A DNA stretch of 64,000 nt, from NCBI GenBank assembly GCA_037576215.1, contig JBANDB010000002.1, positions 3,162,001 to 3,226,000 on the forward strand. Reading direction: 5' to 3'. This stretch comes from Armillaria gallica (Eukaryota > Basidiomycota > Agaricomycetes > Agaricales > Physalacriaceae). A program made the position numbers and the translations under genes. The notes under the pieces were generated by a model. That model was not told the DNA's origin and did no database searches. It worked only from the letters and a program-made list of their open reading frames with translations. Position 1 is the stretch's first letter, and every line of letters starts with the position of its first letter. This document shows, piece after piece, positions 47,301 through 55,941 of the stretch.

Positions 47301-48720
47301 CATGGAACTCCTCAAACGGCATGCCAGACTCATGGTAAAAGGCTTCATTCAAATCAAGGGACTCCACTACTACGACTCATTTGCTGCCGTTGTCTAATAT
47401 GAATCCCTGTAGATGTTCTTTGCCATTGTTGCAGCCCATGCACTGAAATTCTGGCTTATAGACTTTGTTGGCGCATACTTGAATGCAGAACCCCAAGGAG
47501 AGAACTATATCTTGCTACCTCAAGGATATGAGGATGTGGTAACAAGGGATTATCCCAAAGGAGAGTACATCTTACAGATGATGAGAGCTATGTATGGAAC
47601 AATGGACGCTGGGAATGCCTGGTTCCACAAGCTCAACAATACATTGGTAGCACAAGGTCACAAACAGTCTCGAGCAGACCCATGCGTACATCTTCTCAAG
47701 AATGAATCAGAACAGACGATTACCTGTACCTATACTGATGACGTGTCTGGAGCATCAACGTCTGACAAGGAAGGGCAACATGTTCAAAAGGAGATTGGGA
47801 ATGTGTACAAGATAAAGGATTTAGGAAAGCACAATAGCGTGCTTGGTATGACAGTGGAACACAATGAGGAAGCTGGTACTGTCTCGCTTCATCAAAAGAA
47901 TCTGATACTGAAGATGCTAGAAACCTTTGGAATGACAGAATGCAAACCGAAGGCAACCCCACTCCCTGTCGGAAGTTTGATGAATCTGGATATGCAGCCC
48001 CAACTGATCCCAAATGCGGATAAGGAATTTATGGGGGACAAGGACTATCACGCAATCCTCAGATCACTCAATCGCATCGCTAATGGTACGAGGCCTGATA
48101 TAGCCTTTGCTACCAACTACCTCCAATGCTATGCCTCAGACACTCACCCCATCTATTGGAATCGCACAATGCATGTCCTAGCATACCTGAAGGGAACACT
48201 CGAATATCAAATCACATACAGCCGAGGAAACCCTGACGATGACGGATTAACTCCCATTGGTTATGTAGACTCCTCCCATGGGGATGACAGAATGTCTAGG
48301 AAGTCGACGATGGGATATGTGTTCACTATGGCCGGTGGGCCTGTATCTTGGAGCTCTAGATCGCAAAAACGAGTTGCACTGTCAACCTCAGAGGCGGAAT
48401 ACATGGCGACGGTACATGGTGGTCACCAGTCATTATGAATGGGATCGGTTTTAGACGAAATCAAGCTGTCAAAGGACCGTCCCTATCCTCTGAATTGTGA
48501 CAACAATTCGGCCATCAATCTAACACAAAACACGAAAGGTCATAGCAAGTCCAAGCACTTTGCCATGGACTACCACTGGATTTGTAATAGCATTCAGCTT
48601 GGCGAGCTAGATGTACGCTATATCACATCCAAGGACAACCTAGCCGACATCTTCACCAAGAGTGTACTGAAACCCTGTGCAACGGAGTTGTTGAAGAGGA
48701 TGGGGATGATGAGAGTATAG
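44314..48720 (+). pseudogene. Copia gag-pol polyprotein, with several stops
   Basis: 44314-45873 is intact and covers gag (FNGENWAAFKMIM; helical body; a Cys/His remnant CKGVGHTLNECW) and the aspartic protease (LLYSDSGASTHFI). The integrase region 45874-46850 is in one frame with several in-frame stops and only partly preserved core residues (DIWGPA; LVFADD). Reverse transcriptase (about 47200-47900) includes FVGAYLNAEP, MRAMYGTMDAGNAW and the YTDD active site. RNase H follows (GYVDSSHGDDRMSRKSTMGY; LSTSEAEYMA), with a stop at 48436-48438 before the last 93 codons. All domains are recognisable, but the polyprotein cannot be made in one piece. Confidence 0.85.
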
Positions 48721-48749
48721 GATCCTATGGGCATAGGATTCAGGGGAAG

Positions 48750-49056
48750 TGTCAAGTATTCATCCTAGCCCATCTCATTTGTTCTTTATTATTTCTTATC
48801 TGAACTTACTTACCATATATAGATTGTTAACCCTTTTACTTTCGTCGCTTATACTTGCCAATTCCTCCTCTCTGCACCTCAGTTGATCACCACTACTACA
48901 TGTGACTAACTGAGGTGCATATATCATTTATTCTATCTTATTATTACCTTCTTACGCTACATTATTACAGCTGTTGTATTCCTAACAGGTAGCATATTCA
49001 ATATTAGTTGATCACCACTACTACATGTGACTAACTGAGCTGTTGTATTCCTAACA
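48750..49056 (+). repeat. 3' LTR of the Copia element, with a 69-bp extension
   Basis: Positions 48750-48987 match the 5' LTR end to end. A further 69 bases (48988-49056) then repeat an internal LTR piece (TTGATCACCACTACTACATG, first at about 48883, again at about 49008) and the LTR terminus CTGTTGTATTCCTAACA. The target duplication follows the second terminus. Confidence 0.75.
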
Positions 49057-51807
49057 TTAACCGCTCCTTTCCAGTACCTGAAACTCAAGAATCTTAGGAT
49101 TTATCGGCAATCCCATATGGTTTGGATGATCGCCATCAATTTTAAAAACTATAAAGGGAACAATAGCTTCTTGGGCAAGGAACAGACATTTTACCTAGAG
49201 TCAGTTACAAGGGCCTACAACCTTTCTTTTTGTGTTGTCACATGGTTGATGATCTACTTGTATGCCATTGGGGCATTTGCGACTAAATTTGCAGCAAGTA
49301 CTCTAACCTTTGTCAAGTTCGCTGTTTATTGACCATTAATTCAGACTCTGGCAGAATTATTTGCCTGCAATGCAGCCGAACTAGCTCTGGACCTGGCGAC
49401 TTATGAGTGGGCATTGTAAGTCTATACTGTACCCTCTCCTTCTGTTAACTGACAGGTGAATAGATTCCCTGCTATACAACCCAGTGGCCATTCCTTTGTT
49501 TCCTTTAAAAAGCCTGCCAGCTTGTCAGCTATTTCAGCTTCAATTGCTGCACTCTGCAAGATAGCTTCTCTTGCAGTAGTTAGCAGATATGCTTTTTGGA
49601 GAGAAGCTGGTGATGCCTTTAGCCGCTATTTTGATGATCGCACCACCAAGGGCATAATGGCACATGAGGCCGACTCCATCTTTGCCAACCACTACAGTCG
49701 AGGCGTCAAGCACATCAACATGGTACTGGTATGCATGATGGAGGCTGCAGGCAAGGTGCTTTCTCATCACTACTGTAATGGTGTCCATATCAACTAATCT
49801 TACAATGTAGGTGTTTGTCAAGCGGCAGGCATATCTCCGGGCTGCTGTTTGTAGCATTATTAAACAAGGCATTGTCAAGGACAGCGGTGAGGAAGATGCT
49901 GACAACAGTGACAATGACAAAAAAAAACATCAAAAAGGAAGGCAATCATGCCTGAGCAAGAAAAGCTAGCCGCCATTGATGTGAGATCATCTGATTTTAC
50001 CCATCTTGGTGCTAATCCATTCGTAGGCTGACCCCCAGTGGAAGGAAGCCAACGCTACACTGAACAGCCAATGGCGTATCTATTATGCTTGCTTTACCCA
50101 TCATGCCAAAAAATACTCCAATCTCACCACCATTTACAACATCGCGACAGGACAGAGACCCAGTGGTCAGAGAAAACACTTCACGTTTGCCAAAGGATAC
50201 AATGCCAATGACGTCCTCCCAGTAGGCTATTTAGTGTTATAGGCAACACTTGAGCTCATTCTTCCCAGATTCTTCAGAAACTCAAGGACGACAATAATTG
50301 TGTCATAAAATTATGCAGTATCTTGAGTCGCCAATTTACCACTGAGTATGTTCGCAGCCGTGATAACGAGGACATGGTTGGGACATTACCTGGCACCACT
50401 GAACAGCACAACACTGCAATAGAAAAGACTCGAGAAGTCTCGAGCTTTCTCCAGTCAATCATCCAAGGTACCTTGAATCTCATATTCAACCATATTTTGA
50501 TATTTATCCTCATTCCAGGTGCAACGACAACGATGACTGCAGACAACTCTGCCACAGGTAGCAGCTCCGATCCTGATACTGCTGGCATCTAAGACGATGA
50601 TGATGACACCAATGACATCAACTTTGATTTTGGTGAATTCGCTCAGCCAGAGTATACCAAGGGTGTTTTCAAGATGATACACTCAATGAACAAGGAGTGT
50701 CCAGCCATGTCCATGCTAGCAGAAGACATCAACATGGACAACTTTACTCCTGCAAGCGAGGACATTAACGAGCAGGACAAGCCCAACGACATGCCAGTAT
50801 CCGTGACTGATGTACAGGAAGCAATGATGATTGCACTCATGGAGCCAATCAAGGCTGACTGTGAAAATGAAAAGCACTATGTATGTTTGTTCTCTGTAAC
50901 CTGTCTTCATCTGACTTGCTGCTATGCAGGACAAGGCAACCAAGATGTGGTCGTGTCCCAAGTACCCCTTCTATCACCATAGACCAGGTTCGCAGGCAGT
51001 AAAGTTTAACACAATCGCTCACTTCAAATGACACATGTGAGTCAGTCTCTTTACACATTCAACACCCATCTGAGTTTCCCCTGATAGGCTCAGGGTGCAT
51101 ACAGAATGGAAGGAGCTAGAGCTGAAGATGGTGTCTCAATGGAGCAGCGATGACGACGTCCGATACCGGGAAACCTCACATCCATGCGGGCTTGATCGAG
51201 ACAACAATTCCCATGGAACTCCCTTGGAACTTCTTAATGCTGACAGGCACATGAAAAGGTACCCTACTTGATTTTTCAGCTTGCTAAGGAAATTTCAAAC
51301 CTTGGAGCTCCTAGTATCAACAGGTGTGGACGAGGAAAAACAGAAACAGTAGCAGCCAAGGTGCTTGATCTCAAAAAGGGCATCACTCAGCATGACAAGG
51401 AGTATTGCAACATTATACGGCAGGAAAAGAAGCACCATGTAGGCTTGTTCTCAAGTAATTCATGAAGTCCATGTTCACCAGGCACCTCCAAAAGGGAAAT
51501 GCTGGAATAATTCAAACTCAATTGAAGGTCCGGTCGCTAGGCATTGAGCTATGCTGATGTAACAATTCACGTGATAATTTATTAACAATAAATGAAAACT
51601 TTAATTTATCTGAAATACATAATTACCATATCAAAACAACCCTGTCACTACCATATCTTTACTATCATACACCCCAGCCTAACCCTCATTATCATCATCA
51701 TTTTATATGACATGGTCCTTGCTCAAAGGATTAACCCATAGCATATTGAATATGAAAAATTAAAATACAAAATAATTCAAATTAACATAATAATGCCTTA
51801 AAAAGAA

Positions 51808-51842
51808 TCACGTGACAACGGTGAGGTTCGAACTCACGCCCC
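51808..51842. repeat. Junction repeat 3, inside the intact tRNA-Leu gene
   Basis: The 35 bases TCACGTGACAACGGTGAGGT continuing to GCCCC span the 3' acceptor strand and T-arm of the tRNA-Leu gene (minus strand). The same stretch, decayed at CpG sites, marks the left boundaries of elements A and B. It is the expected crossover or target site if the elements integrate at this tRNA. Confidence 0.6.
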
Positions 51843-51926
51843 GGAGGACTGGATATTATGTGAGTTTCCTTTTTGGGAAGCTGACTAACCTAATTCCAGC
51901 GCCTTAGACCACTCGGCCACGTTGCC
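51813..51926 (-). tRNA. tRNA-Leu(UAG) with a 34-nt intron
   Basis: On the minus strand, GGCAACG (51926-51920) pairs with CGTTGTC (51820-51814) as a 7-bp acceptor stem with one G-U, followed by discriminator A (51813). The D-arm reads GCCGAGTGGTCTAAGGC (A box). The anticodon stem CTGGA/TCCAG closes a 7-base loop with anticodon TAG after removing an intron at 51888-51855, placed one base 3' of the anticodon as in nuclear tRNAs. A long variable arm (CCTCCGGGG) marks it as leucine class, and GTGAGTTCGAACCTCAC forms the T-arm and B box. No mismatches disable it, so it is probably functional. Element B abuts its 3' end. Confidence 0.92.
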
Positions 51927-52155
51927 ATAATTCTTTTCTTTGAGAAGATTGTCCTAATAATAATAAGCCCAAATAAATAAGCAGGACTTCGAATCCCGTC
52001 CCAGGGCCAGCACCCGAGTCTATCTCTTTGTTCATACGCCACCAATCATTCTGGAACCCGCACCATAATGCAACTCTACCTCCACCTCCACCTCCAGTCT
52101 CGACACACAAAGTTCTGGGTACACGGAAGAAAAGATTAACGCCACATGTAGACAC

Positions 52156-52407
52156 ATGAAGCAGAATCCAGACTCGTCTCGTGCGTTGAATAACGTATCA
52201 AATTATCCATATGTAGTTGGTCTGAGAGGCACACAAGAGATCTGTAGCCTTCTGTGGCGGGCTGCCGTGCATCCATATATATTCGCGACTTCGACTCCTA
52301 TCGTTGCTCCACTAAATCACCCTTTAGTCGAGACACCCATATCGTTTGCAGGTAAGTCGCTTTCGCTATTTAATCAAACGCCTGTCGTTGACTTGGAGAA
52401 TTACTAG
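52156..52407 (+). CDS. Short hypothetical frame upstream of the F-box-like gene
   Basis: An 83-codon frame (MKQNPDSSRALNNVSNYPYV) with no recognised family. A well-formed intron (GTAAGT at about 52352 to CTAG at 52408) lies inside it, so this segment may be a spliced leader or first exon of the next gene rather than a separate gene. Joining across that intron does not lead into the F-box-like frame, which favours a noncoding leader. Confidence 0.25.
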   Translation: MKQNPDSSRALNNVSNYPYVVGLRGTQEICSLLWRAAVHPYIFATSTPIVAPLNHPLVETPISFAGKSLSLFNQTPVVDLENY

Positions 52408-52422
52408 AGGTTGAAAGTGAGC

Positions 52423-53388
52423 ATGCCGATACCAGGAGTGCCCATCGACATCCTCAGACAAATATTCGAGCTCGCGTCTGCCTCGTCTGCTGCGACTGGA
52501 ATGAGTTTAACCCTAGTGTCGACTCACGTCCGACACTGGACACTCCCCATCACCTACAGAAACGTCGTTCTATCATCGTCGCGCACCGTAACACTTTTTC
52601 TTGAAACTATAACCTCCTCCGCAGCCCCCGGTCTTGCGCCCGTGGTACCACTCTGCAGTCGAGTGAAGAGTCTCGGAATCTTCGCTTTGGGTCCCCTGCC
52701 GACTATCGAGAAAATCATTTCTATGTGTCGCAACGTAGAAAGTCTTGCGTGTGGATTTTCGCTCCATGCCTATCTGCATTCACACCACCAAACTTTGCTC
52801 TCTCATGTTGCTTGTGAGAAGCACTTTCTGGGTCCTTCATGCCGAGATGGCATACCCTTCCACCTTATTTCTCCCAAAACCACACACGTCCACGTGCAGC
52901 TATTTCTCGAAGATTTTCACTTTATTGCGGAAATTCATAACTACGTTTCCGCAATCACGCACCTAGCTGTCAGCATCCCTTTGAACTCCGAAAGATCTGT
53001 TGAAATCATCGATTCAGCCATTTCTGCATTGCTCGACAGCAATAATGTTTCTTTGGAAGTCCTTCTTATCCAAGTGATGGGCTCCAGAGGTTCTGAAATT
53101 GCTGAAGACATAAATGCCCGAAATAAAGCGAGGATTCAGTTGGCTGGTGGCCGGGAAGGCTTCCGTTTGCTTGCGATACGCGCACCTGCATCAGTCGTCC
53201 AACAATGGGGGGATCGGTCACTTCCTCTGTGGGTTTATGGGGAAACGCAGAAAGCGAACCTGATCAGAAGAGGAGGCGAAGCTCTGAGTCGCGATGTGAC
53301 CTGGGTAGCTAATAAATCGGCTTGGCCGTTCTTTATCCGCTCGATGCTACCACCACAGCTAGCGCTGACAAAAATCCGACAACTTTAG
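52423..53388 (+). CDS. F-box-like protein
   Basis: The single exon has about 321 residues. It begins MPIPGVPIDILRQIFELASA, which fits the mushroom F-box pattern (P-x-D/E-I-L-x-x-I-F) where the domain recruits Skp1 for SCF ubiquitin ligases. The rest alternates helices and strands with Leu-rich stretches (CRNVESLACGF; AITHLAVSIPLN) but no clear leucine-rich repeats. Very large families of such proteins exist in agaricomycetes, most uncharacterised. ATG 52423 is the first in frame; the frame itself opens at 52411. The target is unknown. Confidence 0.6.
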   Translation: MPIPGVPIDILRQIFELASASSAATGMSLTLVSTHVRHWTLPITYRNVVLSSSRTVTLFLETITSSAAPGLAPVVPLCSRVKSLGIFALGPLPTIEKIISMCRNVESLACGFSLHAYLHSHHQTLLSHVACEKHFLGPSCRDGIPFHLISPKTTHVHVQLFLEDFHFIAEIHNYVSAITHLAVSIPLNSERSVEIIDSAISALLDSNNVSLEVLLIQVMGSRGSEIAEDINARNKARIQLAGGREGFRLLAIRAPASVVQQWGDRSLPLWVYGETQKANLIRRGGEALSRDVTWVANKSAWPFFIRSMLPPQLALTKIRQL

Positions 53389-53568
53389 GATACAGCGCGC
53401 CTTTGACCCAGCAACTGGTAGCAGGCGGCGGATCTTATAGGCGATCCACTCGTGAAGCGAAAAGTGAAATACTTTCTTAACATGTACATTTATTCCCGGG
53501 CGCTACACTTCTTCAATTCCAGCATCCTTTGCTTTGATCCATATACCACCCTTGAGAAAGAGAATTAG

Positions 53569-55678
53569 TCACTTGCAAAAAAACCAGTCCAAAAAATGAC
53601 GTACGCTCGCATAGAACGTCAGCGTCAACTTGGGACAGAACTTCCCCCCCATACTTTCATCCAGCTCAAAGCCCTCAAATGCCTGCAGTAGCCGGATGAT
53701 GATAAACGACATTTCGTTATATGCAAATTGCTGGCCCAAGCATATCCTAGGACCAGCATTGAAAGGTAAGAAGATCCATGGATTCTTTGTTATGCGGTGG
53801 TGTCGCTCGTCAATAAACCGTAGAGGGTCGAATTGATCGGCTATAGTAACCCGGAAAATTAGACGAGAACGGAGCAAGAGAGTGTAAGAGACTCGCCATC
53901 TGGACCCCAAAGATCTTTTCGTCTGTGCATGAGGAAGACCGAGTATGGAATTCTGTAGGCCTATTAAGATGAGGGAGATGAAACGATGCATGAAAGCTTT
54001 ACGAGGTTCCCGCGGGGACGTAGATGTCCTTCTCATCCAGATCGTCAGATGGCAAAGTGGTCTCCTTAATCGACGTGCGAACATTTACCGGACTGTAATG
54101 TTCACCTTAGCTCTTGTATCAAGTCAACTGAAATGACATACACGGCGGGATATAACCTCAAGGTCTCTGCCCATCCGTTTTACTCAGCATACTTAACTGA
54201 TTGAAGGGTATGGATGAGAACGTACCATTGATCACGGCTCTCAGATACTTCATTCCTTTGATATCTTCAAACGTAGGGCGCCGCACGGGACCCACCGAAT
54301 TGATGATCTCCTCGCGAAGACGAGTGCACACCAGAGGGTTGGTACATAAAAAGTAGACCAGAACGGACAACGTCCACCCCGTAGTGTCGCGTCCAGCGAT
54401 CAGTATATTTAGGCTACCGTCGTATCAAGCTCGGAAGTCTAACAGAGAGAAGTGGGCGTACATTTCATCCTTCAAAACCTTTGGATCTAGAGTAGTCAAC
54501 AGTCATTGAAATGTCGCTGGGACTGGATTATAACTCACCACTCGTCTCACGGACAAGATGGCCTAATAACGTATCTTTTTGAATGTCGTCTGTCTCCCTA
54601 ATTCCGGGCTTCTCCTCATCCCGCTGCTTCACTGCCTCATCTACGATTGGCTCCATGAACTGGTTGACGATGCTCATAGGAGCCGCTGTTTTGTCTTTGG
54701 AAATCTCGAATAATGGCCAGATCCACGCTCCGTCGCCGCGTTCATGCAGGATCTCAAGGGCTGACAGAAAAGCGTCCGCGAAAAGTTCTGAGTGAGTCTT
54801 CTTGTGAGTTTCGCCAAGACGGAGGGCTGAAGAAGGTGGGTACGGAAGGACACCAGAGAGACTCTCGACCGATCTCCCGAAGAGAAATTCTGTTGCAGAG
54901 TCAAGGGTGAAGCGTTGGATAAGGTCCTGAGTCCCTGTTAGTTTAATGTCGAGACAACCCTTGACTCTTACTTGGAAGTCCACTGCTACACCCATCCGAA
55001 AGCGCTCTTTCATTTTGGCTACCACTGTCTGTGCATGTTCGTCAAACAAGTCAAAATGCGAAATGCGGTCGCGCGAGAAAAACGGGCGGGTCATCGTTCG
55101 ATGAAATCTGATATGCTGTGAATCAGACTCTTTGCGAGGAATAGCGATGGAACATACTTCCACATCTTCCCGTCCGAATTGAATACTCCCGTCCCGAGCA
55201 CAGACGCCATAGTGTCTTGGAATGTTTCCCCTTCACAATCAAATTCAATACTTGAACGATTGATGGACAAGCCAAACTCACCTTTCTCGAAATTGTCGAA
55301 ATTGGTTGCGAGGATACGCTGAATGTGTTTTGGGTTAGTGGTCACGATGTTCATGAGCCCCAGGACATCTGTGTTGAATGTAGCCCCATACTCCGTGGCC
55401 AGTGCTGCCAAAGTATCGCATGGATGTTTATCATTTTGAGATCTTCGCATGATGTCGATATTGAAAGGGAGGTTCCCGCGTACTCGAGGAGCGAGACGCG
55501 CATTGAGAGAAGAGGCCCGGTGAGTGTAGTATCGATTAAGGAGGATAGGATAAAATGGTAAAAGAAGGGGAAGAAAGAGCAATGCCCATGATCGCAGCCA
55601 ATATGCAAGTAGAACTATAGCGCCTAGTTTGCAAGCAGCACGAGCGATAAAATGGATTCCGGGTGTTACTATCGCCAT
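53569..55678 (-). CDS. Cytochrome P450, CYP63-like
   Basis: On the minus strand the protein starts at 55678 ([20 protein letters not shown]), with membrane helices near [19 protein letters not shown]. Conserved regions follow in order: [69 protein letters not shown], the I-helix [11 protein letters not shown] (about 54400), [24 protein letters not shown] across an intron (the ExxR pair), [16 protein letters not shown], and the heme loop [14 protein letters not shown] (Cys ligand) near 53750. About nine short introns are present; boundaries are approximate. CYP63-type P450s of white-rot fungi hydroxylate alkanes, fatty acids and aromatics at the ER membrane with a P450 reductase. Near the C-terminus an intron probably removes the ASVRHF segment. 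Confidence 0.85.
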
Positions 55679-55941
55679 CGAGAGGGAATCTATATCACCT
55701 AACACATCAAGTCACTGCTAATGTACCCATAGATGTACGTGATTGAAGTGGCATAATCATGATCATCTGTTGTGAACAGCAGATTGAGACATCCGTGGGA
55801 CCACAGATGGCCACGGGCCACGGATAATGCGATGATCATTGATGACGCACACTTGCTAACGTTGAGACGCGTCCCCGGGACTTTTCTTCACTTTGCTGCT
55901 AGACATCTAAGAAAGTATATCGCACTCACTATACACTCGAT

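Larger units (their letters stand above)
43997..49056 (+). mobile_element. Ty1/Copia LTR retrotransposon nested in element B
   Basis: Bounded by TGTT...AACA long terminal repeats at 43997-44233 and 48750-49056, flanked by the 5-bp target duplication TTAAC (43992-43996 and 49057-49061). Gag and protease precede integrase, reverse transcriptase and RNase H, which is the Copia order. A purine tract (AGGGGAAG) directly precedes the 3' LTR. Element A preserves the empty site at 36501-36505. The two LTRs differ by about a dozen bases out of 237 by hand count, all transitions, so the insertion is old enough for decay and the copy is inactive. Confidence 0.9.
42919..51480 (+). pseudogene. Tyrosine-recombinase-like gene of element B, split by a retrotransposon
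   Basis: Starts MSKRIFTDKNVLTSTVKGLS, then LPATALEHAAKLKSRRKAN, KFMEDAKKFETEVVKPAKAP, CQAEFLEQVWPDIPVDAHWH and, after a GTGAGT intron at about 43419, further exons to about 43860. The Copia element at 43997-49056 interrupts it. Downstream exons resume at about 49078 (IYRQSHMVWMIAINFKNY), TLAELFACNAAELALDLATY, then the active-site-like block RYAFWREAGDAFSRYF (about 49588), GIMAHEADSIFANHYSRG (about 49654-49707): an Arg box, MAH and a Tyr at recombinase-like spacing. Later come a Zn-finger-like CPKYPFYHH...HFK-HMLRVH (about 50950-51090) and a tail homologous to the end of the DUF3435-like gene at 30832-31186. Stops (43207; 49332) and the insertion make it inactive. Exon limits are mostly unresolved. 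Confidence 0.5.
39248..51842 (+). mobile_element. Element B: tandem tyrosine-recombinase-type element ending at tRNA-Leu
   Basis: About 12.6 kb, or about 7.5 kb without the nested Copia retrotransposon (43997-49061). It carries a multi-C2H2 gene (+, 40007), an unrecognised charged protein gene (-, from 42794), a recombinase-like gene (+, from 42919) and an AT-rich right end (51490-51807) that runs directly into the 3' end of the tRNA-Leu gene. The left boundary is the tRNA-like repeat at 39213-39247. The right-end sequence also occurs at 31190-31521 and at 37730-37872 plus 39133-39212, so the units are head-to-tail. The class resembles Cryptons and Starships in coding a tyrosine recombinase, but the gene set and tRNA-end location are not ones I know. 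Confidence 0.6.

Noticed and set aside
53630..54136. Plus-strand ORFs across the P450 gene
   Set aside because: They are complements of conserved P450 exons containing the heme loop.
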